A stretch of DNA of 64,000 bases from Beroe forskalii (lineage: Eukaryota; Ctenophora; Nuda; Beroida; Beroidae): NCBI GenBank assembly GCA_011033025.1, contig WFMF01000314.1, positions 145,644 through 209,643 on the forward strand. Direction: 5' to 3'. The first letter of the stretch is position 1, and the number at the start of each line of letters is the position of its first letter. Shown here piece by piece: positions 22,876 to 34,899 of this stretch. The notes under the pieces are model-generated. The model saw only the letters and a list, made by a program, of their open reading frames with translations, did no database searches and was not told the DNA's origin. Position numbers and translations under genes: made by a program.

Positions 22876-25800
22876 GGTTTCTGATGGGCAAGAACGGTCG
22901 CCTTTACAAGAACATTTCCCACGATATACGGGGAGAAAGGGAGGAAGAGTTTTACAAACGCGTGTTCAGTGACGAAAACTTCACAGCTTTCCGGGACTTC
23001 GTGCCGACGTGAGTAAAATTTAACCTGTTCATTTGATGTATTGTTGACGGCATACAAGAGCCGGAGATACGGATATCACAGAAATTAGGAAAAAGGAAAC
23101 AAGAATGTTTCTCAACATCGCGAGAGTTTTTTCTGTTGAATATTATAAATCGTGCAAGGAATAAACACTTTGGGAACGGTTTATATTGTCTGGTGATGCC
23201 ATGCTTTTACACCAGATAATTGAATTTTGTTATTCAATCATGAAACACTTATGTTCTACATTTATTTTTATTTTGAGAGAAGGTTGGCAGAGATGAGATT
23301 CTTAGCATCCGGGAATTATTCAATATACAAATTACCAAATTATCATGCTTATCAATAATAAAACTCAATAGAATTCCCGCCCTGGCCAGGGCGGTAACCC
23401 CGGGCGGTAACCCCCCGCGGTAATAAAAAAGACTGGCCAGGGGTATATATTAGGCGAACGAGTGTCACAGGGTGATATAAGATCATGATAATTGGGAGCA
23501 AATTTGGAAAGCCGAGATGTCAAGAACGGGAAATGGTAGAGCCATGATCGAGGTCAGGTTTTGTTCATATAAGATGGGAAAATGTTATAGGCTATAAGAG
23601 AATTTCTGGTGACGTCATTTTCACGTCACTATGACGTCATCAACTTAGCAAAATTTTATTGCTTTTTTAGCGAAAATAGGCTATTTTCGAGGGCATTTTT
23701 CACCAAGAAGGAAAGGAGATAGCTCTCTGATTTTTCAGAATGATTTTTAGCAAATTTAAAGAGCTTTCAGAAAATGATATGGATTATTGGGCTATCTCGA
23801 TTTTTCATCGAGATATACGCGATTTTCTAAGGTACGGTGAAAAATCAATTTCCAAATTATAGGACAAAACTTTAAACGAGTGAGATGTCAAGAACTGCGA
23901 CTTATCTTGAGATGAGACCGGTCAAAGTATGTTGTACTAAGGCGGAATTGTCTTATAGGCTATAATCTATATGGCAAGTTGGTTTGAGCCTATTTGGGTG
24001 CTGTGATGACGTCATCAAAATCGCGTAAAACCACTAAAATTGCGTATTTTGCGATAGAACGCTATTTTGCGCTAGTTTGGACAGCTCCAACTCAAAGAGT
24101 TTTCATCGAATTATGTTTTACTTTGATATGCTGCTTTTAGACCTTGAGATTCAACTATAAAACGATTTTCAGGGCGATAGGTCGAAGATTGTTGTCGTGA
24201 GAGGCTTCTAAAAATTGAACTGCAAATTGATTGAAACTATGTTTATGACAAAAATTTGTACTGTAGTCCTATTCTGTGATACGATGGCGAACTGATAATG
24301 GTTCTCCATGTCTCGCAGTGAATAGGGATGGGAAATATACGATTGACTAGTAAAGCACGTGAGTTCACGCGGACGTTTTGTAGAAATTAGGGGATTTGAA
24401 GAAATTTATATTTTCACGGGATTTTCGACATGATCACGTTGAAATGAGTTTAAATACGACTAATGCACGTGAAATTAGATCTGGTTGCTATATTTTAGCA
24501 CGTGAGATCACGTGGACGATTTGTAGAAATTAATAATTATATCAATTCTAGTAATTCCAAGTTAGAATAACGTATTTTTGGAGTTTGGACTGAGTCTGGG
24601 TAAGTTGCGTGTGGGCTAGTAACGTGGGTTCGGACTACGTGAGGGCAAGTTACGTGGGTCCAAACTGCCTTTGCGCAATTAACATGGGTTCAAACTACAT
24701 ACATCTGGCAAGATATCACCACCAAAACCGTTGGACGGTTGGTCTAGTAACCCCCGCGGGTTTGGATGTGACAACGGAACCTGAAAAGAGACAAAATGGG
24801 CTGATCACATCCAAACCAGCGGGGGGTTACTAGACCAACCGTCCAACGGTTTTGGTGGTTATTATGTTATTTAAATAAAAATTTTAGTTTTCCTCAAAAT
24901 ATACCAGTATTTCTAAGCTGCGAGTGATCAAATTCCAACTTCTACGCTGAACTTTGTTTATAATTTCCTTTGCAGAATAAAGGCATGGAATTCAATTTGA
25001 ATGAAAATTTAGAGAACCAACTTTTGCCCGATAAAATCATCAAATATTATGAGCTAGCTGCAAAGTCATAGTTTAAAATGGTCATTTTAATGTGATTGGC
25101 AATTTATGAATAAGGAATCTTCACTTGTCTGTCGTTGACAGACCCTCTTGGAAATTGACGCAGTCCGCTTCGCGGCTTGCTTTAGTGGGTCAGACATCGC
25201 CCCGACAAGTCTTCACTAGTTAACATCATATGTAGAGCAAGATGAAGAATAAGCGCTTCTATCTGTTCTGAACACCCCAAACAAATCCTCGCATTTGGTA
25301 TCAGGTAAAACGCAGCGAACCCGCTCTGTCGTAGTGGACCCTCTCAAGTGGCTGGATTTGGTGCTCTGCCTTTTAACCAGCTTCTTACAGACTTGTCCCA
25401 CGGGACAGGGGGACGGGATGACATCTGAAAATAATTGGTTTATATGGTCAAAAAGAAACCCTTAACAGCTCTTTTTTGGAAATCATTTCTGTCATGGTAG
25501 ACATTGAGGACTTCACAGCACAGTAAGTTTGTAGGTTCGGTGCAATTGTCCGCGCTCCGCGGAATCGCACCGAACCTAGAAACCTACCGAACCTGCTATA
25601 TCATGCCAGCGAGGATTTTACTAATTCACTGCGCGTTGCAATTCACATTCACTGGAACAAGTAACATATATCATTTACCGACCTGGCCAGGGCGGTAACC
25701 CCCCTGCGGGAAAGAAATAGAAATCGGGACCTATCTATAGAACGATTCGTCGTAAAAACCACAGAACAACACGTTACAATTCGGGTTTACCTGAACAAGT

Positions 25801-27705
25801 ACCATATGTCAATGTTTCTGACGGGAAACAACCGACAATAACCATGTATGTGTCACATTCTTGGCACAATGGTCCTGTAGCCGAGGATTCGTCATCAGTG
25901 AGAGAACTTGATTCATCTTTAACATCGGTTATGGAGGTTTCATCAGTGGATTCTTCGAGGTATTCGGACGAGGGTTGTTCGTTCTCCGCTGGGAAGAGGA
26001 ATCCGTCGCCTTCGAACACAAGAAAGAGAAAAACAAGAAGTAAAACTTTGAGCATGATAAACAGGCTAGACTGAATTGCTACTTTGGAATTATGACAGAG
26101 AAATGGGTAGCGGAGCACTGAAACTTGGCATTTTATAGTGACCCACCTACCTCACATGATGCTTTGAATTATTTCCTGTTTTCGAAGTATCGAAGTAAGG
26201 TCGAAATTTAATGAAAAAAAATAAAGCAGCAGTTTAAGGGTTCGGCGGCGGTGTTATCTTTCAAATCAAATTTTTTCTATGTGGATATTTTTGTTAATTT
26301 AATATCAGAAATTTACCCGAAATCATTTTTTCTCAACAGCACTTTCCCGTACCAACTGCCAATCGTCACGTTTCCTTTTTCAAGACGTCTCGAGGAACCC
26401 GGGATTGAAGTCTAAACTTTAAACGATATAACTGAAACGAGAGAGCTTTCGAAAATCTTGTGATTATCGTCGTCAACCTGGAACAGCTTATAAATGATTT
26501 GTGGGATTTATTAATCTCCTGAATCTTACAATATCATGAAATTTATGCAATCTCCGGAATTTCTTGTTGCCAAATCCACCAGAATTCTGGTTTCAATCGC
26601 TGGCTGTTCGAATGCTGGTTTCAACCTTGTCTGTATTTCAGGTACTATCAGACTGTATGCCACATGAATGACAAGTACTTGGAACTCAATGACGCCTGTT
26701 TTGGGTTCAAGGTGCCCTGCGGCGCGGACATTAAGCTTGGATCAGTGGATTTCTGCAGTTTGGATAGCCCCAAGAAACAGGAAATTCATCGAGAAAAGGT
26801 AGCGGTTGACTACATATGGATCATGATAAAAGCTTCACTCGAATTACAGACTGTTATACTGTTTTTCTCCAAAATTCTAATCATTTTATAAATTTGCAAT
26901 ACCTCAGAACCTCGGTATTCAACGGGCTCTTGGGTTCCGGTTTGTAGGAGCTAATGTTTACAGTCAACTGGACTCAAAGGTCCATTCGAAGGACAAGGTA
27001 AATCTTACGGTGGAAATTCAGTAAATCTCATTTGAGTGAGAAATATCGTTAGTTTAGTCTCTCATTTTAGTTAGAAGTTTAGTTAATTTCGTCTCATTTT
27101 CATTCTCCCATTTTTCGGAGGTCCTATTTTGCTACTTAATATTAAATAAAAAAAGTTGGTACCCATTTCATAGCTCTCCAAAAATAATTTTGATGAGGAA
27201 CATAAGTTTTGAAAATTCAGTGATTAAAACTTCCTCGATTTCAGAAATGGGGCCTAAGTTTCACAGTTCAAAACGCTGCGGTTAAAACTGAAGAGTACTT
27301 GAACAACGGTAGAGAAATCAGACGAGACGTATTGGCTCCCATAGTCAGGTAGTGTTTTGTTCGAGTGTTCGTGTTTGTTTCTTTTTCGTCTTTGCGTATT
27401 CTTTTTGCACAATCCACTCTACAGCACTACCTATTTGCTATTCAAAATAAGTGGTCTCTTACTGTGTGGAACCTCACCAGTCTGGTATTATTTCAGGTAT
27501 TTATCTAGTCTACTCGACTACCTGGTATTATTTCAGGTATCTATCTAGTCTACTCGACTACTACACTTCACAACGACTCTTCTGGTTGTGTCGCTGTTCT
27601 CTGTTAGTGGTTTACGATGGAGTAGCACACGGAAAAGCAACTGTGAAACTGATAGATTTTGCACATAACATTACACAGGTTGGACAAATGACACAACGAA
27701 CATAA
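22876..27705 (+). CDS. Inositol polyphosphate kinase family (IPMK/IP6K/IP3K type), partial
   Basis: Exons are 22,876-23,008, 26,642-26,798, 26,908-26,997, 27,245-27,348 and 27,537-27,705, all GT-AG with matching phases. These kinases phosphorylate inositol phosphates. Family landmarks in order: GKNGRLYKNI then RGEREEEFYKRVF (N-lobe start), FVPTYYQT at the first junction, the signature PCGADIKLGS (PxxxDxKxG, substrate and catalytic Lys), LGFRFVGANVY, SLLVVYDG, and LIDFAHN (the metal-binding DFAH). Family members normally continue about 35 residues past DFAH to a GYxxGLxxL segment. Here a stop follows after about 10 residues, and no later exon was found, so the C-terminus is missing or unrecognised. 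The 5' end is also open: the first exon begins in phase 1 behind an acceptor, and the earliest in-frame ATG is 22,882. Intron 1 is 3.6 kb and contains a nested minus-strand gene. The subfamily cannot be decided. Confidence 0.75.
23380..24310. repeat. Repeat-rich part of IPK intron 1
   Basis: A GGCGGTAACCCC cluster at 23,388-23,450 recurs at 25,690. Two degenerate direct copies of a GAGATGTCAAGAAC...CTTATAGGCTATA...TGACGTCATC block lie at about 23,510-23,645 and 23,885-24,020. No coding potential. Confidence 0.55.
24718..24859. repeat. 142-bp hairpin element in IPK intron 1
   Basis: Arms of about 57 bp, starting ACCACCAAAACCGTTGGACG and ending with its complement, pair almost perfectly around a loop of about 30 bp. 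The stem contains GGTCTAGTAACCCCC, related to the GGTAACCCCC cluster nearby. Likely a miniature foldback element. Confidence 0.8.
25126..25209. mobile_element. 84-bp miniature element with 8-bp target duplication
   Basis: TCTTCACT flanks both sides (25,118-25,125 and 25,210-25,217). The body has a CCGCTTCGCGG hairpin and the motifs GTCGTTGACAGACCCTC and GACAAG. A second copy with its own 9-bp flanks (CACTGCACT) surrounds the Ty3 element at 49,184-55,913. The duplication length suggests hAT- or Mutator-type mobilisation. Confidence 0.75.
25532..25578. repeat. Short hairpin
   Basis: TAGGTTCGGTGCAATTG and AATCGCACCGAACCTA form inverted arms around a GC-rich centre. It lies between the miniature element and the nested small gene. 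Role unknown. Confidence 0.5.
25774..26055 (-). CDS. Small secreted acidic protein, nested in IPK intron 1
   Basis: 93 codons on the minus strand, inside the first intron of the plus-strand kinase gene. The start ATG at 26,055 opens a classic signal peptide (MLKVLLLVFLFLVFEGDG). A region of about 40 residues follows that is rich in Ser, Thr, Glu and Asp, then a short cysteine motif (CQEC, then two single Cys) at the end. A TATAAAA box lies 76-82 bp upstream, which supports a real promoter. The last codons contain CAG|GTAAAC, an excellent splice donor, so the C-terminus may be completed by a further exon and the stop at 25,774 may only be read if the intron is kept. Codons upstream of the ATG stay open but have no ATG. 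Family unknown; it could be a secreted peptide precursor. Confidence 0.6.
   Translation of the reverse strand: MLKVLLLVFLFLVFEGDGFLFPAENEQPSSEYLEESTDETSITDVKDESSSLTDDESSATGPLCQECDTYMVIVGCFPSETLTYGTCSGKPEL
26131..26137 (-). promoter_or_regulatory. TATA box of the nested secreted-protein gene
   Basis: TATAAAA on the minus strand, 76 bp upstream of the ATG at 26,055. Transcription would be expected to start near 26,105. A TATA box at this distance, with no other gene nearby on this strand, supports the small ORF. Confidence 0.5.
27484..27563. repeat. 40-bp direct duplication across a splice acceptor of the IPK gene
   Basis: Two tandem 40-bp units, each containing TATTATTTCAG|GTATxTATCTAGTC, give acceptors at 27,496 and 27,536. 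Only the second keeps the kinase frame (PIVR|YLSSLLDYY leading to DFAH). Use of the first adds 40 nt and hits a stop after about 17 codons. Confidence 0.9.
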
Positions 27706-28763
27706 CATAAAATATTGATAATGATATATAGGAATTTTTAGAATATGACTTATTATCTTGCTGATATCCTTCACGCACGCCCGCCCATTAAAATCTTAAT
27801 AATGGGTCTGACAACATCTGGCAAAACTGGACAGGAACTTCAGCTTTCTCTACAATATGTTTAAACAATAAACCATGTTTGTCTGTCCGAAGGGGGCCAG
27901 GCAGCGTCTGGCCATGTTTTCTTCCCTAAAACTGAAAAAATAGACATCATGTTTAACAGCACGTCACTCTGAATTCCTCAGGAAAATCATTTGTCAATTT
28001 ACTTCTTTACTGATGGACTGAGCCTCTGTTTCTTTAAATATTGTTAATTTTTCTGCCCTAAAAACAAGAAAAAAGTCGTCACGATGGCGAAATTATCACC
28101 TTTTAATTTAAGTTTTACCAGTGACGTCAAATTTCCCAGGAAAATCCGGCTGATGACACGCATGTGGACGCAGGGCTGAGGAATCTCCTCCACATCTTCT
28201 CCTTCATCCAGAACGATCAGACTAGTTCTTGGGTTCACGAGATGGCAAACGATTAAAATCAGCAGGGATGATTTATAGCTGGTAGTGATTATAGAATCTG
28301 CAGGATGACACGAACTGCAGATTAAATTCAAATTACAACGATTAAAATCTGCAAGAATGATTTATAACTGCAGTAAGCGATTAAAGTCTGCAGGTTAAAT
28401 TTAAACGATTGAAGATAAAATCAGAAATCTGCAGACAGCAGGAGTGATATACAAATGGTATGACGTCATTAATTATCATAGATCAAAGCAAAAGTGGATT
28501 TTTTGAGGAGACTTAACGAAGCACGTGCATGAAATATAAGCATGAATGATAATAATGAAATACTGCGTGGTGTGAATGTGATGTCATTGTCAAAATTGCC
28601 CATTTCGAACATCCATCGGTGTTAAGATGAATTATTGATGACTGCAGTACAGTACTGTTTTGAATTTTATTCTTTTTAGTGTTTAGTGTTTTTAAATGGT
28701 TTTAAAATTATGGCAATCAGATCAACTTTATATATAGGGACGTCGTGTTCGTTATTACTATTA
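27706..28763. other. Downstream of the IPK exons: non-coding with short repeats
   Basis: Contains several copies of a GATTAAAATCTGCAGGAATGATTTA motif (about 28,250-28,430). I looked for the missing C-terminal kinase exon (a GYxxGLxxL segment) and did not find it. Confidence 0.45.
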
Positions 28764-29406
28764 CTAGAGTAGCAGACCAAAGTTGAGCATGCATTTCGGT
28801 GTCCAGAGTTTTTGAGAGTTGGGGGTGGTACTTGGGGTGTTTCTGCACCAAGATCACCTTGGTACACAATATGTATCCGTACCCGGTGTTCAGGAGGGCC
28901 ACGCCCATTTCCGCCCCCAGGCGCAAAGTCGGATTTTACGTAACTTGGCCCAGGAAGGTCGAAGAGACTTCGTTTTGGGCTCAAAAGAATCGCAATGACC
29001 ATGTTTATATACAACTTTCAACAAACATATGCTCTAAAATGCCCACAAACCAAGTCATCGGCGAAAAACTGTTTTTTTTTTAACTTACGCAAGAGTTGAA
29101 ATAAGTCCTTTCTTTTTAGATTTGCTCTTGAAGGCTCTGCAGAATTTGTTCAAGTCCCATTAGAGTTGCAAAAATGCCCCTATGCCAATCGAATAGACAC
29201 ATACCTCAAAGACAGAGCATTGGCTTCAGGCCCGTAGCCAGGGGGAAGAGCCTTGGCTATTGGCCTGATTGTGTTATGAACAAAATTGCATGACACACAC
29301 TATAAGGATCTGAAAATAGGGTAGTATAGGCCTTGTTTTTTTTGTTTTTTGTTCTTCGTTTTTTCCACACCTTTTCATGTAAGTTCCTTAAAATTTTATG
29401 ATAATT

Positions 29407-30304
29407 ACTAGCAGGCCCGTTGAGCCTGCAAATACACAGCTCACTCGGCGCTGCTACGCAGCACCTCGTTCGCAAGTTTCAAATCAACTAAATACTTTTT
29501 ACCGCATCAAAAAATTCCAATCCGTTCAAAAGTTACGCGAAGCAACGTATTCAAAACATCATTAAACAGAAATGAACGCGCGCGCAATATGTAACCATAG
29601 CAACGCGCGCTTCTACACCAAAACTGCACGCGCGCGCCCTAAAATGTGTCCACAAAAAGGACTAAAAACGTGACAGTCCACAAAAGGACGAAAAACAAAT
29701 TTACAGAGGTTGCGAAATTATATAAGAGACTAGCAGGCCCGTTGGGCCTGCAAATACACAGCTCACTCGGCGCTGCTACGCAGCACTTCGTTCGCAAATT
29801 TCAAATCAACTTAATACTTTTTACCGCATCAAAAAATTCCAATCAGATCAAAAGTTACGAAGCTCCGAAATTGAAACACCATTAAACAGAAATGAACGTG
29901 CGCGCATTAATCTGCACGTGCGATTTCCCCCATTGCGCGCGCGTTGCCATGGGGCGTGACGTACAAAGAACATACAGAAAGCGCGAAATTATAAGTAAGA
30001 CTAGCAGGCCCGTAGGGCCTGCAAATACACAGCTCACCCAGAGCTCGCAAATTTCAACCAATGCGATTCAAATCAACTAAGAAAATTTTTACCGCATCAA
30101 AAAACTCCGATCCGTTCAAAAGTTATATTAGAGATCGCGCAACGTAATCAAAACACCGTTAACAGAAATGAGCGCGCGCGCAATTCTCCGTGCACGTGTG
30201 ATCACCATGGTAACCCGCACAAATCGTAATGCGCGCGCGTTCCGAAGATGTTTCCGCCGTTACGACAAACAAAAAACAGAGGTTGCGAAATTATATAAGA
30301 GATT
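29407..30304. repeat. Three tandem copies of a ~270-320-bp repeat
   Basis: Units start at 29,407, 29,729 and 30,000 with ACTAGCAGGCCCGT, then GGGCCTGCAAATACACAGCTCAC, followed by a TTTTTACCGCATCAAAAAA motif and CG-rich GCGCGCGCAAT stretches. The unit ends with GAGGTTGCGAAATTATATAAGA. The middle motif is shared with the foldback element in gene B. Confidence 0.85.
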
Positions 30305-30479
30305 ATAATTTTCTAGGCTAAATCTTATTTATAAGCACTACCTACACAGTCTCTGATCACTGGCATCAGGACCAGTGCAAGGCGCAAGCGGTTACATACT
30401 ACATAGCTGCCACCAGCCAAATTTTCAAAAATCGTGGGAGGGCAAGATATTTGGCAGAAAGAAAGGCAATAAAGCAATA

Positions 30480-31090
30480 AGTACCTTTGCAAAGCGAGAT
30501 TGGCTGTTGTAGCAGCCATTTCAACCCATCCCATTTGCACTATGGGTACCTTGCTGAACCATCACTTCAAATTTCAACCCATCCCACTTTAATCATAGTC
30601 ACCACTTCTACCCAATCCGATATATGTGTGTATGTTATACATACCAACATTTCTAAACCACCACTGCAACCCATCCTACTATTAGTACCTTTCTGAACCA
30701 CAGCTTCAACCCATCTCAATACTTCAATATAGGTACCTGCTACATTTCTAAACCACCACTGACAAAGGCAACCCATCCCACTATTGGTACCTTTCTGAAC
30801 CACCAGGCACCACTTCTTCACATCCCACTATGGGTATTAAGTACCTTCCTGAACCACCTATTCTACCCATCCCAATATTGGTACCTTTCTGAAACACTAC
30901 TTTCAGCCTTCCTTATAGATACTTTTCTGAACCAATACTTCAATACATCCTAATTCTATATGTACCTCTCTGAACCACCAGTCACCACTTCTGCCCATCA
31001 TACTATATGTACAATTTTGAACCAATACTTCAACTCTTCAGCCCATCCCACAAGTTTCTCAGTATACGCCCCTTTCTGTACCAACACTTC
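30480..31090. repeat. Degenerate minisatellite, unit about 38-45 bp
   Basis: Repeats of a GGTACCTTTCTGAACCACCA and CTTCAACCCATCCCACTAT consensus, about 13 variable units. It lies inside the 3.8-kb inverted-repeat element. Non-coding. Confidence 0.8.
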
Positions 31091-31942
31091 TAAATCCAAA
31101 AGCGTGATTGAAAAGTTACAAAGTTACAATTGATAGTCATACTCACATCCATGCCATAACGATGGAAATTCAAGTCGTATTTGGGTTGGTTCTGGCTTAA
31201 GAAGATGGTGGACAAATTTAATCCCCCATACACTCATAAACCTGTCAATTATAGAATTATGAACTCATGAAATACATGAAATACATGATTAACATACAGT
31301 AATGCTGAAATATAAACATTGAAAAGTTTTCCAGATCAATTAACATTTAAAGTGTTCAATCCAAATCTTCGGGCAAAATCTTTGGATATACTTGATGAAG
31401 GAAGATAGCTTATATATCAATAGGTTCTATACTGTAATGCTCAAAATGCCATTCAAGCCAAATGACTTTTGAGAATTTCTAATCATGAAATACCTCATTG
31501 GTTTAAAACAAGTTCATTTCAAGCCAGAAATCATTGGAAACTGTCCAAAAAACATAGCCCAAGAATCGAAAAATTAGGGTAGGGCTTGAGTTTTTGGCCT
31601 TTGGGTCACAAACCCCCTACATTCAAGCACATTCATTAATTACTGTATCTACACAGATTCTGTTAGCCTGGTGCTTCTGAATATGATTTCTCTCTTCGCG
31701 CTTGTAGGGTAACATCTCAGTCAACTATGAGTAGATCGGAGAAAGGACTACTAATTTAAGTTCTTGCATAAGCTCAAAAATTAGTTTCTGGGCATTTTAG
31801 AGCATAAAAATGTAGGCAAGTCGTTTATAATATGAAAGTATAAACATGGCCTTTGCGATTAGTTTTCGAGCCAAAAAATCTCTGCGACCCTCCTGGTCCA
31901 AGTTGGAATAAATTTATCATTCTCTCATTGATGGCTTGCAAG

Positions 31943-32122
31943 CAGGGGCATAGCCAGAGAGAAGGCAACACAGGCAGCTGCCTCCCTCTTTTCAGACAGG
32001 AAATGTAAAAACATTGTTAGTTTCTTCATAATGAGAGCTTTAAGCCAAGAAAATTTAACATTCAATAGGTTTTGAATTTACCTGATCGCCGCCTCCTTTT
32101 CAAAAATCTGGCTATGCCCCTG
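31943..32122. mobile_element. 180-bp hAT-like miniature element
   Basis: Inverted termini CAGGGGCATAGCCAG and CTGGCTATGCCCCTG resemble the CAGGGG-type ends of hAT elements. Flanks CTTGCAAG and CTTGCTGG match at 6 of 8 positions, consistent with an aged 8-bp target duplication. It is nested in the 3.8-kb element. A partial related terminus (GTAGCCAGGGGG) lies at about 29,235. Confidence 0.7.
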
Positions 32123-32609
32123 CTTGCTGGTGATTGAAAATTCAGTTTTTCGCCAATGACTCGGTTTGTGGGCATTTTAGAGCATATGTTTGTTGAAATT
32201 TGTATATAAACATGGTCATTGCGATTCTTTTGAGCACAAAACGACCTTCCTGGGCCAAGATATAAACATTTTCTCATGATGGCTCGCGAGTGACCGAAAA
32301 ATCCGTTTTGGCCTATAACTTGGTTTGTGAGTATTTTAGGTCATATGTTTGTTAACAGGTCTTATATAAACATGGTCATTGCGATTCTTTTAAGCCCAAA
32401 ACGAAGTCTCTACGACCTTCCTGCATTAGGTTAGTTACGTAAATCCGACTTTGCGCCTGGGGCGGAAATGGGCGTGGCCTCCTGAACACCGGGCGGATAC
32501 ATATTAGTACCAAAGGTGATCTTGGTGCAGAAAAACCCCAAGTACCACCCCCAACTCTCAAAAACTCTGGACACCGAAATGCATGCTCAACTTTGGTCTG
32601 CTACTAGAG

Positions 32610-34879
32610 TATATTAGGCTGAATGGTATTAATTAGAATAAGTATGATTTCGTGATTCTTTTACTCTTCAGGCTCTGTTATGCTAGTAGTAGTAGAGACA
32701 GTAACATTTATGCTTGAAAAGAGTTAATTATAACTATATTAACTCTATGAGACAAATTAACCTTATGAGACAAATTATGTAAATTCTAAAAGTTGAATTT
32801 GTTAAACATTGAAATCCTCTATAAATATATTTTTCATATCAACATGATAAACATCAAAATAATTAGTGCTGTGATAGAACGAATAATGATATTTGATTTT
32901 CTAAGCTTATGAGTCATTTTCTGATTAACAGTGGTCCGCGCAAATTTTGACCCATTTATTATTTTTACGCCCTTTGTGAATGTCCATTGATGCAAAATTT
33001 GCAGGGGAATAGAGCAACTCATGACATAAGACAGCCTCTGTGAAGAAAAATTTATTTTCATTGTAAAAATGACGAAGATATTGCAAAATGAAGTCGTTTC
33101 GAACCGAAACTGGCGGTTCTGGTCCGAAACCCCCGACTAAATTTTGCTACATCTGCGTAATTTTGCATTATCTGCGTCTATTATCAGACGCTTTGGATTA
33201 TGCCAATATGCCATAAACTGTATCCGCTGCAAATTTTGGTATCGTTTGGACATTCTAAATGTTTTTCTTTAATGAAATGCACAGAATTAGTGCATGCTTT
33301 TTTCCCAGTCCGAAACTGATTCATTTTGAAAACAGTAAAAATTTTAATTTTTTTTAACGGGCGTACATTTTTAATTAAATCTGTTTTTAATGATTATCGA
33401 TAAAATAACCTTAATTAAGTCTTTTAAATTTTTCTTATAAAAACTTTTTCCTTTTAATTTTTTAAATTTAAAATGCAAATATATAAAAATTTTTGATAAC
33501 AATTTTATTGTTGTTGTTTTTATAATGAAAACCATTGATTTGCAGTGTTTCCCGATTAATCGATTAAAATTTAGTGATATGTTTGCATTATGACATACTC
33601 CCCAGTTAAAAAAACAGTTTAAGTTCAAATTATAGTTATAATTTTTGAATTTTGGGGGTTTTAATTATAGTTATAAGTTTGAACTTCATCCTTAGCTTGT
33701 CAGGTCCACTTAAACTATTTAAACTTGTATCATGATCATTCCCGGCTACCCCATCCCAAAATTCCTTATTGACAAATTTGTAAACTTGACACGTTGTCTA
33801 GTTTGCTTTGTCCCGTCTGACCCCTTCCCTTCGGCGGGCGATGACAAAAAACATAATTTGATATATTCATTAATCATTTGTAATATTGAGCCGCGCACCA
33901 CAAGAAACGTCGGATACGCAGCGTTTTTGTGCGGTGTACGGCTCAAGTTTGCGCGGCGGCGAAACAACTCTCAAAGACGCGCGCCGCAATCAGTTGCAGT
34001 GCGTTTGAGAAAGCATTAAATTTAACTCCAGTTCAAAATTTTAGAAAATTACGATTGCCTGCACATATCACACATAAGGAGTCAATGTGGGTATCATTTT
34101 GCACAGTAGTTCATTTTATTTCGGCAAATTTAAGAATACAAAGAAAACAATATTTTGATTTTTTATAAATTACTGTAAGCAAAGACAATCAATATCACAC
34201 TCGTAGCAAATTCATTTGAAAGTCAGCAATGAAAAATGCATATAAAACCTATCAAATAATAACCCATGAGGAAATATTAACCTGGGTGAAATGTGTCGAT
34301 ATAATAATCAGAATTTAAAACAAATATGCAAAAATATGGTTTCAACTTTCAGTAACACAACTTATAGTGAATATTTAGTAGTTACATCTGGAAGGCAATA
34401 TTTAAATGTTCATTTATCATGAAATTGGTTGAATATACTGATTTCACAGATAAGGTTGTTGAATTAGAGTTGCATAATTACAATTAATGAGTTATTGTTA
34501 TCTAAGCTGATGGTGATAGCATGCTATGTGTTACCCTGTAGACTATATTTTCAATGATGACAGTTGATCGAATATAATGTTAATTCTGAGTACCATGTCA
34601 AGTACATAATCGGCAGTCCAGCATGTTCTTCTTGTCGACCACCTGGGTCCGCGCACTACGCACCTACCGGCAAGGGACATGTTTTAGATCTCATTAAAGG
34701 GTTCAAAGTTCCGCGAAAGGCGAGGCAGGACCCAAGAACGAGTTATAAACTTTAAATATGACACCTCATCTTGTAATATTTCAACTACAAGCAAAGATTG
34801 GGGCCTGATCTGATTTAGGCTTAAAGTTAAGGAGATGACGTGTCGTGAGATGAAATGTTGTGAGATAAGATAAGATGAA
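32610..34879. other. Intergenic, AT-rich, no gene supported
   Basis: Contains an inverted AATTATAGTTATAA pair near 33,630-33,680 and a short CG-rich block at 33,890-34,015. I searched the minus strand for TM6-TM7 of the GPCR that lies upstream on that strand and found none. Confidence 0.4.
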
Positions 34880-34899
34880 ATGTAGAAATGTCGTACCAC

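Larger units (their letters stand above)
28770..32603. mobile_element. 3.8-kb element with long terminal inverted repeats
   Basis: Inverted repeats of about 310 bp (28,770-29,075 and about 32,290-32,603), starting TAGCAGACCAAAGTTGAGCA, are flanked by CTAGAG on both sides (28,764-28,769 and 32,604-32,609). The flank and terminus partly overlap as a palindrome, so the duplication could be read as shorter. Degenerate extra copies of the inner repeat part lie at about 31,760-31,900 and 32,126-32,280. The interior holds tandem repeats, a minisatellite and a hAT-like miniature element, but no transposase or polymerase gene. It appears non-autonomous. A 6-bp duplication with long inverted repeats is Polinton-like, but nothing else supports that family. 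Confidence 0.75.

Noticed and set aside
24609..24833. 74-codon open frame
   Set aside because: Lies across a 142-bp hairpin element; no protein features.
34564..34755. Open frame on the plus strand, and a possible minus-strand GPCR last exon
   Set aside because: The minus strand after an acceptor near 34,640 gives only a 14-codon hydrophilic run before a stop, not TM6-TM7; the plus frame has no family features.
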